From: Symsagittifera roscoffensis
Lineage: Eukaryota > Xenacoelomorpha > Acoela > Convolutidae
Direction of reading: 5' to 3'
DNA: 64,000 bases
Assembly: GCF_963678635.1 (NCBI RefSeq)
Contig: NC_087062.1
Span: 66,637,415 to 66,701,414 of the forward strand
The notes under the pieces are model-generated. The model saw only the letters and a program-made list of their open reading frames with translations. It did not search any database and had not been told where the DNA came from. The position numbers and the translations under genes were made by a program. Shown here in pieces: positions 12,830 to 24,504 of this stretch. The first letter of the stretch is position 1. Each line of letters begins with the position of its first letter.

Positions 12830-13486
12830 AATGGTTTTTCACTTGAGGGGGGGGGGCGATAAAAGAAAGTTAATCAAGGGTGTTGGTTAAGATAACGGTT
12901 GTGGTTGAAAATTAAAAAAGGGGTCCTATCACTGTAACCACTCAATCGGCATCGTCGATTTGGTTACAATATATTAACCAATGTCAGTATTGACTGCAAT
13001 AAATACTAGAAAAAAGTTGAAATGCGAAGTTACCCCATAATGAAATCAAAACACAGAAGGTGGTCTGGCCGGATCGGTTGGGGGGGATTGGAGATAATTT
13101 TTTGGGAAAACCAATAAAAGATAAAAGAAACAATCCATATCCACAATAGTAGTGAAGATAACGCGTGACAACCAGGTAATTTTTGGAACGACAGTTTTAA
13201 CATAGATGATAAAATACTTTTTGTTAGAGGTTTTGTAGTACTTGTGGGTTTTTAATTGATCGGACTTCAATTTTTTTTTTTTAAGACCATTTTTTCATTT
13301 TGAATACTTTTCAACCATAACTGGTGTAGGAAACCCTATCTAAGTTTTTTTTGCAATTGCAATTCATTGAGGGACAGTAGGACACTTTAGGGTAAACCTA
13401 ATCAATTGTTGCTATCAATAATGGTGGGTGAGGACCTCTTACACAAGTTTTTGAGACAGTCTGGGAAGCTAAATCAGCTGCCCTAC
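12830..13486 (+). repeat. D block copy 1 (G-run, 74-codon minus ORF, minisatellite stub)
   Basis: This block starts at 'TTTTTCACTTGAGGGG' with a run of about ten G and ends inside the first monomers of the 35-bp minisatellite. Copies are at about 16480-17165 and 24505-25120; the third copy has different flanks and so defines the left edge. The minus-strand frame 13270-13046 (74 codons, containing 'VIFTTIVDMDCFFYLLL') stays open in all three copies. No domain is recognisable. It is probably part of a small dispersed repeat. Confidence 0.6.
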
Positions 13487-16400
13487 ACTTTCTGGATGCT
13501 TCAAAATCAACTTGATTTATTCATAAAACTTTGCCGATGACTTTTGATAGCGTAGCTATGCCCTTTCAACCTGTGCGCGGGCCATCGCACGACGTATGAG
13601 CCCATTTTAATTGACCTTCTAATGCTGAAAAAACATTTCTGTTAAATCTCCTTTTTGTTAAATTAAAAAAAAAATTTAACAAAAATTATCAGGCCTCAGA
13701 AAGTATTTTTTGTCGGCAATCAAAGGTAGCGTACTATTTCATTCTCACGAGATCTTGTTTACATTTTTAAATCGTTGTGTATCTGATAGACACTAGAATT
13801 CACACTGTTAATCCGTTCTCTCATATCAGGTTAATTCTTCTGAGTTTCTTTCAACACTCATTTATTCTAAGCAGGTGTTAGTATCTCAATCTGGATGACT
13901 TTATTCCCACCCATATGACTCTCTTCTCTTTCATTTTCGTTATCTTTTCCTTTTTGCCCTAATTTATGAAAATGCAAGGTTTTTGGCTGGGTTAAAGAAT
14001 GTATAAGCAGCGCTGAAAATTTGTTCGTGTATAATTAACTGCGGTAAATTTCCGACATCACAGTCCAGTATTCGTTCAAATTCTGGGCCCCTCTGCGGTA
14101 AAGTCTCTTGACCGCCTGGATTTGGTAAACTTTCCGTTTTTTATTTCTCAGAAATGTATTTAAACGATCCTTTTTTGATTTGTACATCTCAAAAAATTAT
14201 TTAAAACAATCAATTTTCGTTAGAATAGCTACTTAAATTTTTGGTGTTTTGAATAGCTTTTCATTTTTTGGTGTTGTGAGTCTTCAGCGGTGTGGGAATA
14301 CTCGAGGTGTTATGCTGAAGAACTAGTGTAGTATCTTCCTTCACCATGATCTTTTCCGAGTTTCTGATATACTTTTTCAAGAGGGTTGGAAATCCGGAAA
14401 ATAGACTTGCTACTTGGCTGGTTACTTGGTACACTTGAAATTTTGTACTTGTTTTTAAGTGAAAGCACTGTCTGAAAACAATTTGCTTGGTAAGTATGCT
14501 GTTTTACTTAGTAATTGGTTGAATCTGCTACCTGGAAAGCCGTGTCAGATCATTTTCTGCACAACAGTCCGATTATCTAACCGTGTAGTCAAATATGAAA
14601 TTCTGGATTCTCGGTAAAAAAAATGAAACCTAAGCCAATCCAATCCGTGAAGTCCGTGAAAACTATGAAGCTCTGAAGTCTCCTTGCCTAAAGTTTGTCA
14701 GTCTTTTGAAACCATAATCAAGAGTGGAATCAGCTCGGACACAAGAGGTAAATAGTTATTTCAAATTTAATGAAGACACATCATTAATTGTATAAGAGGG
14801 CTTTATGAAAATAGAACGAGCTTTAATACACAATGGTAGAAATTACGAGCTGTTTTTCGAAACAATAGCAACCATATTCGAAAACGATAAATACTTCTAC
14901 TAAAACCTAAACTGTTAACTTTTTTCACTCTAAAATTACCACAATGATTTGGACGCACTATTACATCGCACTAATACATAACTTAAATATGGTTGAAGGA
15001 TTGTAATTATCTTAAAAGCTACCGGTTAAATTTTTCAATACTATAGATAAAAAACCTATAAAAAGCATTAGAGGGTCAGTCATCATTAAAGAATTTCCAT
15101 CTCCATTAGCCCTATTAGTTTGGTTTTACTTAAAGCGAATGATGAAGTTTCTGGTTAATATTAGTGTGAGCACTTCAAAACATAAAAAATTTACTTTTGC
15201 AGAGGGATTCGATAAGTTTTAAGAGTCTATTAGCATCAAGTATCATAGTGTTTTTCTATGCGGTGATATTTATATTAATGTTCCCAAAACAAACAATGGA
15301 TTCAACCACCTCATCAAACAACCAACGAGAATAGGAAGTACATGGGAGAAACCTTAAGTTCGCGTAAAAGTGAAAGATGTTCATTTTAAACTCTCCTAAA
15401 AGCTTTAAAATTAATATTTTATTGATCAAAATCCAATTTTGTTAAAACCTTTGACCACAACAACCAACGTGACCACTTTCTTAAAACGTGGTCTTTCTTA
15501 AAGCGTTTTTTGATACCACTTTCTTGAAATCTCATTCGCAGATAGATGAAATTATAGTCGCTTTGAATCATGAATTACACGGTTCCAGAACCCCAGACTC
15601 AACAAAAGCAATTGATGATATAATTATAGATTTTCAGTTAAAACACGATGATGTTTTCGACAATAACGCATCATTGAAAACATCAAAGAACGGAAATCTT
15701 GCCGATGGTTGGCTAATCATAATGGAACGTTACTTGCCAAGCGTAACAGGCTTCATATAGCTTGCTATGAAAATAAAGGTATGCCTGAATCAAGATAACA
15801 CTTCGGAATTTCACGTAATAAAATTGAAACATTATTACGGAAATAATTTCTAAAAGTTGACACCACCAATTCATCGTAACAGAGTTTAAATCATTTTGAT
15901 CCTCAATTTGTGGCCCACTTGATCTTCTGATATACATAAATGAGTTTCCTAAGCTCTGCTTTTTTAGTGAAGTCTTTTTTTTGCAAAAGACGGACACGTA
16001 ATTTGCTTAAGCTCTTCAAACAAAAACTTAATAAAGTCTTAGAAGATGTCAGCAAATGGTTAATAATCAATTAGTTGTCTCTAAAACGGTCTAAAGCTGT
16101 TCACGTTCCTTATCATCGATAAGAGCTTCCAAGCATCAATTCAAATCAATAACGTACTCTAAACGATTGCATCATCTCGCACATATATTGGTTTTCATTT
16201 AGATGCCAAGTTATCAATCATTGTTCAGATTGATTTTGTTTGAACCAAGCTTAAATACGTCCTGTTGCTACATTACGGTTCAGTTCAAGTATCACAGATC
16301 TAACATAAAACCAGTGTACAGTTACCGGAAAACAAAGCTTTAGAAAATTCATCAAAAAGTACACTGCTTTCATCAAAACTCATCAAAAAGTACACTGAAA

Positions 16401-17165
16401 ATTCAACAAACTGCTCAACAAACTTGCGATCTATTCATATTGAGCAATGAAGATCTGAAATGTTTTTACAGTGAATGGTTTTTCAATTGAGGGGGGGGGG
16501 GGCGATAAAAGAAAGTTAATCAAGGGTGTTGGTTAAGATAACGGTTGTGGTTGAAAATTAAAAAGGGGTCCTATCACTGTAACCATTCAATCGGCATCGT
16601 CGATTTGGTTACAATATATTAACCAATGTCAGTATTGACTGCAATAAATACTAGAAAAAAGTTGAAATGCGAAGTTACCCCATAATGAAATCAAAACACA
16701 GAAGGTGGTCTGGCCGGATCGGTTGGGGGGGATTGGAGATAATTTTTTGGGAAAACCAATAAAAGATAAAAGAAACAATCCATATCCACAATAGTAGTGA
16801 AGATAACGCGTGACAACCAGGTAATTTTTGGAACGACAGTTTTAACATAGATGATAAAATACTTTTTGTTAGAGGTTTTGTAGTACTTGTGGGTTTTTAA
16901 TCGATCGGACTTCAATTTTTTTTTTAAGACCATTTTTTCATTTTGAATACTTTTCAACCATAACTGGTGTAGGAAACCCTATCTAAGTTTTTTTTGCAAT
17001 TGCAATTCATTGAGGGAAAGTAGGACACTTTAGAGTAAACCTAATCAATTGTTGCTATCAATAATGGTGGGTGAGGACCTCTTACACAAGTTTTTGAGAC
17101 AGTCTGGGAAGCTAAATCAGCTGCCAACACTAAGTTTGCTTGAGTCTGGCGAAGCTGAATCGGCT
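13487..17165 (+). repeat. Duplicated unit B2, tandem copy of B1
   Basis: Near-identical direct copy of 9826-13486, so this is the most recent duplication in the array. The junction at 13486 joins 'CTGCCCTACAC' of the minisatellite stub to the unit start. Differences are single bases plus a small deletion near 16318 relative to 12655-12675. The LINE endonuclease frame is at about 15250-15356 and the 90-codon frame at 15488-15760. The D block is at 16480-17165, with its minus ORF (88 codons) at 16957-16691. Confidence 0.8.
15250..16420 (+). pseudogene. Decayed LINE endonuclease and RT tail (B2)
   Basis: Copy of the B1 LINE fragment. The 'CGDIYIN ... LIKQPTR' endonuclease signature sits at 15250-15356. 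The motif-less 90-codon frame at 15488 differs from B1 by one residue. The RT tail runs from about 15890 to 16420. Dead for the same reasons as B1. Confidence 0.65.
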
Positions 17166-17218
17166 GCCCTACACTGGTTTTTCTGTAAAAAAAATGAAAA
17201 CCTAAACCATGGAAATCT

Positions 17219-17464
17219 ATGAAAACCGTAAAAAACTATGAAGATCTAATGGCTCCGTGCCTAAAATTTGTCAATTTATTGAAACAGAAATCAAGTGTGG
17301 AATCAGCTCGGACACAAGAGGGAGTTAGTTATTTCAAATTTAATGAAGCAACAGCGTATTTTGTGAAGGAGGTCTTTATGGATGTAGAAGGAAGCTTCAA
17401 TACACGATGGGGTAAATTGAGTGCTGTTTTGTCAAACAAAAGCAACCATTTTCAAAAACAATAA
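17219..17464 (+). pseudogene. LINE ORF1-downstream frame, open in this copy
   Basis: This 81-codon frame contains 'CLKFVNLLKQKSSVESA' and continues through 'KEVFMDVEGSFNTRWGKL'. Both positions are stop codons in the A1 and A2 copies (2750s, 6440s; and 2818 in A1), and both read through here. It is probably the region between the ORF1 RRM-like domain and ORF2 of the same decayed LINE. No independent function is recognisable. Confidence 0.4.
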
Positions 17465-18530
17465 ATTCTTCTTCGAAAACCAAAAAAATTAAAATTTTTC
17501 ATTAAAATCTACGACTATTCTAAAATTACCACAATGATTTGGACGCAAAAAAACATAGCACTAATACATAATTGAAACATGTTTGAAGGACTGTAATTAT
17601 TACAAAAGCTCCCGGTTAAAAATTTCAATACTATAGACAAAAACCTAGAAAAAGCATTAGAGATGAGTCATCATTAAAAAGTTTGCATCTGCATTAGCCG
17701 CAACTAGTTCAGTTTTACTTAATGCGAATGATGAAGTTGGTTTTAACCCTTCAAACATCAAAAACTTGCTTTTGCAGAGGGCTTCCATAAGGTATGAGAC
17801 TCTATTAGCATAAAGTTGCATCGAGCTTCTCATAAAGCTTGTTATAAGAACAAAGTATGCCTGAATCAAGATAACTTTTCGAAATTTCACGTACTAAAAC
17901 TGAAAGTGAAACTGAAGTTCAGAATAGTAAGAAACACTATTGCTATGATAAATTCAGTAAATGTATTGGTGACTCAAGGCAAGTGATTAGGCTTTGATTA
18001 TGAAATTAGGTTAACCAAAACCTCTGAAAATAAATTCAATAAACTCAAACAGTGGTGAATCATTAGCTGATGACTTCGTTCTTGCAAATAGATTTCATGT
18101 CTTCTTTTCTCCGATTGGAAATAGCAAAAGTCAGTAAAATACCAAATTTTGGAGTTGATCAAGTTTTTATCACTACAAATTTTGAATGCGAAGATAGCGT
18201 GCTGCGGAGTTCGGAATTCAGATTATTCTTTCTAGGCTGCAACATGAAACGTTCTCTGATGTTGATAGAACAAATAACCTCCTTGTGCAAGCGCATTCGC
18301 AATTGTACCTATTTTGAAATACTCGGCTGAATTTTCTCTGAAATCAAGATTTTTTCTTTTATATCTTGAGCAAGTGGTTGTTTGTCTTTTGTTTAGGGAT
18401 GAACTTACAATTGATATCGGTAATTGTAGCAAATATTACATCTTTTAACATGGAGTAAGGTGTTTGAGCGAGCGAAATACAACAGAGTATATTTTTACCT
18501 GGAAGTTAAGTCAACTATTTCATTATGCAG

Positions 18531-19500
18531 CTTAGCTTCTGCAAAAATCACAGCACTGTTGATGCCATTGGGGAATCAACTGAAAAGTTTGCTTGTATTC
18601 AAGCACATTGGTCAAGCTAACAACCTCTATTGGTTTGAAAAAAAATATTTCGATACTATTGATCACTAAATTGTTTTTGCAAAAGCTAAAAATGTATGGA
18701 GTAAGCCGAAACAATTTGAATTAAGTCATAAGCTACTTGAAGCATCGGAAAACAATTTCTAAAAGTTGACACCATCAATTCATCGTGACAGAGTTTAAAT
18801 TGCGTCGTTCCTCAAGGTTCAATTTCGGGACCACTTGTGTTTCTGATATACATAAACGAGTTTCCAAAAAATTGCTTTTTTAGTGAAGTCTTTTTTGTTT
18901 GCAGCAGACGTACACGTAATTAGTTTAAACTGCTCAAACGAAAAAATAAAAAAGACTTAGAAGCTGTCACCAAATAGTTAATAATCATATCAATCGTCTC
19001 TAAAATTAGATAAAATTTTCCACGTTCGTCATCTTCGATAAGGGCTTCCAATTATCAATTTCAAATCAATCAGGTACTCTGAATGAGGTAACGAGGTAAT
19101 ATCGTGGTAATTGTTTAGATGACCAAATATCAATTAATGTTAAAGTTGATTTTGTTCGAACCAAGTTAAGAAAACAATCTGACATTGTTTCAAATATGTG
19201 CGACTATGTTATATTACCATTTATTTCAAGTACTAAAGATCTACCATTAAGCCAGTTTACAGGGTATACTGTATACATGTGTTTTAGTCCACGGTCGTAC
19301 TTTCTATACTAGCCTTTGCCACTTTTGACAATAGAAAAAATTATTGGGTTGAGTTACTTTGAGAGAAAATTTTAAAAAACAGACAAAAGTTATTCCTTAT
19401 GAAAAGATTTTAGAAGTTCACGAGCTTCATAAGTTCAATGTTTTAAATTTCAAATTGCGATCAGTCTCAGGACAACCTTCAGAATTATTTCTAAATAATT
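18531..19500 (+). pseudogene. Decayed CR1/Jockey-like LINE reverse transcriptase (E2)
   Basis: Copy of the 7640-8600 RT remnant. 'KNHSTVDAIGE' is near 18540, 'YFDTIDH' near 18648-18668, and the block 4 motif ('VPQGSISGPLVFLIYINEFP') is near 18808-18867. Substitutions relative to E1 hit key residues (L to S in 'GSILGP'). The frame is broken as in E1. Confidence 0.8.
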
Positions 19501-19875
19501 TTTTGAAAATCGATGCACTTTTAGACAATAATAGATGAACAGTATTAGATTTGATGAAAAAACCTAATCATTAAACCAAAATGAACATTGACCTCGATTT
19601 GTTACTAGACGACGAAACTTTAGAAAATTACTTCAGAAAAAAAACTATTTCCACCATTTTCACTGGTTTTCTAAAGCTAAAATTGAACATATTGCTCACC
19701 AAAATTGCAATATAATCATTTGAGCAATGAAGAATTGATTAAACTAGATGAACAAAATGAATGTCTTATAAGTAATATGATGTTTCTATAGATCAAATCA
19801 GACGTGCAAGTCATTGACAAATATTTTTAACAGTTTTGATGTGGGTTTCATTTCGCCTTTGTCTTTCGAAAGTTT

Positions 19876-20081
19876 TTAGTGGGGCTCGTCCATGGGTTGC
19901 TGCCGCATGAGCTCAGCTTGTTGTCTTCTGACTCTCAAGCCTCCCTTGAAAGAAATTAATGTTACGATGGCTCTAGGGAGGAGAAATACTTAGTAAAATC
20001 AGTAACCGTTAAGTGAAAATTTTTTGTTTTGTGTAATGAATCCGGGTGAAAGTACTTACGACTAGCAAACGTTTTCAACAT
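19876..20081 (-). CDS. Candidate spliced 44-residue membrane protein, copy 2
   Basis: Exon 1 is 20081-20060, the 71-bp intron is 20059-19989 (GTAAGT...TACTAAG), and exon 2 is 19988-19876 ending in TAA. Start, intron length and total length match copy 1 exactly. The products differ by five substitutions, and every one changes the amino acid (N to S, A to P, G to R, and H-R to P-H at the C-terminus). An absence of silent changes argues against purifying selection in at least one copy, and a proline now sits within the hydrophobic helix. I judge this copy the weaker of the two. Confidence 0.22.
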
Positions 20082-21640
20082 TTGAAGTTGTTTTTGTCCA
20101 TTGTTACTTCGCTTTTTTGGATACAACAATTAGCTTATTCAGATGGAACCACTCATTGTTCAGTAGATGCACAATTTGTCGAGAGGGTGCAACATACCCT
20201 TTTTGTGTAATTTTTTTTTACTCATTTGCAAGATCTATTCTTTGGTTTTTGCATTTTGGCCTTAAAACGTTTTCTATCTAATGTTGTTAATCTGTTGTAT
20301 CTGAGATTATTCATTTTCAGGGCAGCATTGGGCATTTCGCTCGGGATTGTCAGCAACTTTTAAAATTTTTTCCGACTTATCCATTTTTATGATTGTGTTG
20401 TATCGCAATTGGTGCGATAAGAAAAGTTCGATTGCGGTACTTTATAACAAATAAGAGAACAAGATTGTAGAATAAGATTATGAACATTTATTTCGAGGAT
20501 TTCAAAAATTCCCTTGTTGTCGGCCTGTTAAAAATATGTTTTTAACTTACGAAAAGCATTCCGCAATAACATTGAGGTAGTAAAAAACTATTCTTGATAG
20601 GACTATCTCGTTGTATCAATCAAAGTATTATTCAATCATCATCTCAGGAGTGCAAAAACTAACTTCAAAATACATGCAACAGACAATTTCATCATTGTTA
20701 TAACCAAGAAGGGTAGATTTTAGTTGACAACTTTCTGGATGCTTCAAAATCAACTTGATTTAATCATAAAATTTTGCCGATGACTTTTTATAGCGTTGCT
20801 ATGCCCTTTCAACCTGTGCGCGGGCCATCGCACGACGTATGAGCCCATTTTAATTGACCTTCTAATGCTGAAAAAAAATTTCTGTTAAATCTCCTTTTTG
20901 TTAAATTTAAAAAATTTAAACAAATTATCAGGCCTAAGAAAGTATTTTTTGTCCGCAATCAAAGGAAGCGTACTATTTCATTCTCACGAGATCTTGTTTA
21001 CATTTTTAAATCGTTGTGTATCTGATAGATACTAGAATTCGCACTGTTAATCCGTTCTCTCATATCAGGTTAATTCTTCTGAGTTTCTTTCAACACTCAT
21101 TTATTCTAAGCATGTGTTAGTTTTCTCAATCTGGATGACTTTATTCCCACCCAAATGACTCTCTTCTCTTTCATTTTCGTTATCTTTTCCTTTTTGCCCT
21201 AATTTATGAAAATGCAAGGTTTTTGGCTGGGTGAAAGATCGTATAAACAGCGCTGAAAATTTGTTCGTGTATAATTAACTGCGGTAAATTTCCGACATCA
21301 CAGTCCATTATTCGTTCCAATTCTGGGCCCTTCTGCAGTAAACTCTCTTGATCGCCTCGATTTGGTAAAATTTCCGTTTTTTATTTCTCAGAAATGTATT
21401 TAAAACGATCCTTTTTTGATTTAAACATCTCAAAAAATTATTTAAAACAATCAATTTTCGTTAGAATAGCTACTTAAATTTTTGGTGTTTTGAATAGCTT
21501 TTCATTTTTTGGTGTTGTGAGTATTCAGCGGTGTGGGAATACACGAGATGATATGCTGAAGAACTAGTGTAGTATCTTCCTTCACCATGATCTTTTCCGA
21601 GTTTCTGATATACTTTTTCAAGAGGGTTTGAAATCAGGAA

Positions 21641-23000
21641 AATAGACCTATTAGTTTGGTTTTACTTAAAGCGAATGATGAAGTTGTCTGGTTAAATTTA
21701 GTCTGAGCACTTCAAAACATAAAAAATTTACTTTTGCAGAGGGCTTCGATAAGTTTTTAGAGTCTATTAGCATCAAGTATCATCGAGTTTTTCTATGCGG
21801 TGATATTTATATTAATGTTCCCAAAACAAACAATGGATTCAACCAACTCATCAAACAACCAACGAGAATAGGAAGTACATGGGAGAAACCTTAAGATCGC
21901 GTAAAAGTAAAAGATGTTCATTTTAAACTCTCCTACAAGCTTGAAAATTAATATTTTATTGATCAAAATCCAATTTTGTTAAAACCTTTGACCACAACAA
22001 CCAACGTGACCTAGTCAAAAGCGTTTTTTGATACCACTTTCTTAAAATCTCATTCGCAGATAGATGAAATTATAGTCGCTTTGATCCATGATTTACAGGG
22101 TTCCAGAACCCCAGACTCAACAAAAGCAAATGATGATATAATTGTAGATTTTCAGTTAAAACACGATGATGTTTTCGACAATAACGCATCATTGAAAACA
22201 TCAAAGAACGGAAATCTTAGTGCCGATGGTTGGCTAATCATAATGGAACGTTACTTGCCAAGCGTAACAGGCTTGATATAGCTTGCTATGAAAATAAAGG
22301 TATGCCTGAATCAAGATAACACTTCGGAATTTCACGTAATAAAATTGAAACACTATTACGGAAATAAGTTCTAAAAGTTGACACCACCAATTCATCGTAA
22401 CAGAGTTTAAATCATGTTGATCCTCGAGATTCAATTTGTGGCCCACTTGTTCTTCTGATATACATAAATGAGTTTCCTAAATTCTGCTTTTTTAGTGAAG
22501 CCTTTTTTTGAAGAAAACGGACACGTAATTTGCTTAAGCTCTTCAAACAAAAACCTAATAAGTCTTAGAAGATGTCAGCAAATGGTTAATAATCAATTAG
22601 TTGTCTCTAAAACGGTCTAAAGCTGTTCACGTTCCTTATCATCGATAAGAGCTTCCAAGCATCAATTCAAATCAATAACGTACTCTAAACGATTGCATCA
22701 TCTCGCACATATATTGGTTTTCATTTAGATGCCAAGTTATCAATCATTGTTCAGATTGATTTTGTTTGAACCAAGCTTAAATACGTCCTATTGCTACATT
22801 ACGGTTCAATTCAAGTATCACAGATCTAACATTTAACCAGTGTACGGCAATTGACCTAGCTTAGTTACCGGAAAACAAAGCTTTAGAAAATTCATCAAAA
22901 AGTACACTGCTTTCATCAAGATTCATCAAAAAGTACACTGAAAATACAAACTGCTCAACAAACTTGCGATCTATTCATATTGACCAATGAAGATCTGATC
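21641..23000 (+). pseudogene. Decayed LINE endonuclease and RT tail (B3)
   Basis: Third copy of the B LINE fragment. 'VFLCGDIYIN' starts at 21787, and the region equivalent to the 90-codon frame is at about 22020-22281 (shortened, offset about 10,170 from B1). Near 22410-22480 the block 4 remnant is better preserved than in B1/B2 and reads approximately 'GPLVLLIYINEFP'. At about 23000 the match to B1 ends and a different LINE ORF1 fragment begins. Confidence 0.6.
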
Positions 23001-23300
23001 AAGTTAGAATTATCTGATGATTGGTTTTTATAAAAAAAAAAACTTAATTTTCAAAAAATCAACTCAGACGCGTAAGTCGGTCAAATTCCCAAGTTTTATT
23101 TTGATTTCGGGGGAAATGTTTTTTTTTGAAAAAATGGATTTTGCCATGTTAGGCTCAAATTCGTCGCAACAATTAAAAAGAGAGGTCAATGAAATCAGAA
23201 GACTCGAATTATAACTGCGGAAAAAGGACAAAAAATCAGTCTGGGGCAAACTTCTTTTCGCAATTTGTCTAATAATAACAATAAAAAGTTAAGTAGAAGT
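23000..23300 (+). pseudogene. LINE ORF1 coiled-coil fragment, 5' of element 1
   Basis: The frame 23017-23214 includes 'EKMDFAMLGSNSSQQLKREV'. The downstream bases 23265-23290 encode a broken 'RNLSNNN' match. The same protein, diverged, is found at about 41780-41980 ('SQQLKK' and 'AVRNLSNDNNQFQQ'), on the far side of element 1. This resembles the charged coiled coil that precedes the 'QYSRR..L.I.GIPE' start of LINE ORF1 RRMs. The assignment is inference. Confidence 0.45.
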
Positions 23301-23308
23301 AATTATCA

Positions 23309-23490
23309 CAAGTGCCCTAATTTGGGGCGTTGAAAGGGTTTTTCAGATAGCCTTGCAACCTTGGATCACTACTGGGAGACTTCACTGGAAAAGGTGACCA
23401 GTTGGATAGTGAAGGGATTCAGAGGACTGAAGTCCTGAGAATCAAGAAAGGACACTACTCGGAACAGGCTACCAGAATTTTGTTCCCGAG
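23309..23490 (+). repeat. 180-bp direct repeat, copy 1
   Basis: It starts at 'GTGCCCTAATTTGGGGCG' and runs to about the 'GGCTACCAGAA' at 23475. A copy with few differences lies at 24126-24303, an offset of about 815 bp. Copy 1 splits a sequence that is continuous near 41990 ('cagcagAGTTGGCTT'), so it was probably inserted into the LINE ORF1 scrap. It may be part of an LTR or of a small unclassified element. No coding potential. Confidence 0.6.
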
Positions 23491-24125
23491 GGAGAAAGCC
23501 GAAAGTTATTGCGAGAGTGTTACTACTGGAGTAAGGAGAACCTTGATTGGGCAGTTCGACGAGTGAAGCGACCCAATACTCTAGAGAGCAAAACTTAGAG
23601 CAAAACAAGTTATTTACTCAAAATTCTAGAGTTGCTTCGGTTATATTATTTACTTGATTCTAGAGACGCATCACTGTGTGAGTAAGGAATTTAACTTCTT
23701 GAGTGTATTAGAGACTGTCATTTTGAAAAAACCGGGTTTATAACTCACCTGACGCAGCTCAGGGCTACATGCGCTTTCTAGAGTACCGGTGATACGGTTC
23801 AAATTGAACATGTCCACCTTCTGGTCGTACCGTGATAGCTTTTAAGGTAAGCTTGTGAAAATTGTCTCGTTGCATATTCCAATACGAGGCTTACCTAACC
23901 AAGTCTGGTGGCCACAAACGAAACAAAAAAATGGGTGAAGACATAAAGGGAAACAAAAACAAAAAAAGAAAGGAAATTAAAAGAAAAACCATAAAAAAGT
24001 AGAAAATGGACAGTGACTTAGATTTCCAGATTAGATCGATCGGGACTTCATATTAATTGATAGTATACCGAAAGTGTTTTACAAAAAGACCGATCGTTTC
24101 GGTCAGAAGAGCAGTTTTTAGCAGG
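23491..24125. other. Non-coding stretch between the 180-bp repeats
   Basis: Positions 23610-23750 match 41995-42110 (sharing 'TTTACTT', 'TCTAGAG.CGC.TCACT' and 'GTCATTTTGA'), which extends the LINE-related flank similarity. From about 23760 to 24125 I see unique-looking sequence, an A-rich tract near 23920-24000 and a short perfect inverted repeat (GACCGA...TCGGTC near 24090). No gene. Confidence 0.5.
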
Positions 24126-24303
24126 TGCCCTAATTTGGGGCGTTGAAAGGGTTTTTCAGATAGCCTTGCAACCTTGGATCACTACTGGGAGACTTCACCG
24201 GAAAAGGTGACCAGTTGGATAGGGAAGATATTCAGAGGACTGAGGTCCTGAGAATCAAGAAAGGACACTACTCGGAAGAGGCTACCAGAAGTGTCACCAG
24301 TGC
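24126..24303 (+). repeat. 180-bp direct repeat, copy 2
   Basis: Second copy of the 23309 repeat, from 'GTGCCCTAATTTGGGGCG' to 'GGCTACCAGAAG'. It is followed by about 200 bp of unrelated sequence containing a TATA-like box before the D block begins at about 24505. Confidence 0.6.
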
Positions 24304-24389
24304 AGTGTGACTACTGGAAGAGATCACCGGAGTATGCTGTTTGGTAAAACGGGTATCGTTAACATCAAATTTTTACTCTAGAATATAGG

Positions 24390-24397
24390 TATAAAAG
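24390..24397 (+). promoter_or_regulatory. TATA-like box (TATAAAAG)
   Basis: A canonical TATAAAAG lies between the second 180-bp repeat and the D block, about 1.8 kb upstream of the first recognisable gag sequence of element 1. It could belong to a remnant LTR promoter. It is a consensus match only, with no other promoter element to support it. Confidence 0.25.
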
Positions 24398-24504
24398 TGA
24401 CTAAGCGGCACCCCCACAGTTTATATGTGAGCAAAAGTTTTGATTTGAGCAAAGCTTGTAAATAGGTTCTAGGGGAATTCTCTTGAGATGTTTAGATCGC
24501 GCTT

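Larger units (their letters stand above)
9826..13486 (+). repeat. Duplicated unit B1 (3.66 kb), first of a tandem pair
   Basis: It begins at 'TTTCTGGATGCTTCAAA' and is followed directly by a nearly identical copy at 13487 (offset 3659-3661 bp). It includes a 190-bp block (about 10257-10445) that also recurs at 13.9, 21.2 and 44.6 kb, LINE endonuclease and RT scraps (11591-12790) and the D block (12830-13486). B is an older, diverged relative of A: both carry the same ORF1-downstream sequence (here near 10980-11130). The 10569-10808 (-) frame has no supporting features. Confidence 0.8.
17166..21640 (+). repeat. Large duplicate of 6.27-10.74 kb (A-end + E2 + B-start)
   Basis: From about 17180 the sequence follows 6265 onward with an offset of about 10,900 bp, through the ORF1 end, the LINE RT, the small spliced ORF and the start of a B unit. 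At about 21640 it jumps from the equivalent of 10747 to that of 11452, a 0.7-kb internal deletion. The left junction again lies in the minisatellite stub ('CTGCCCTACACTGG'). The region carries no intact gene besides the small-ORF candidate. Confidence 0.75.

Noticed and set aside
12840-12860. G-quadruplex at the G-runs of the D blocks
   Set aside because: It is a single homopolymer run with only a distant second G-run; the canonical four-tract pattern is absent.
11829-15760. 90-codon ORFs at 11829-12101 and 15488-15760 as genes
   Set aside because: They are copies within the duplicated B unit, lie between LINE endonuclease and RT scraps, and the third copy (22.0-22.3 kb) is shortened. Better explained as LINE linker remnants.
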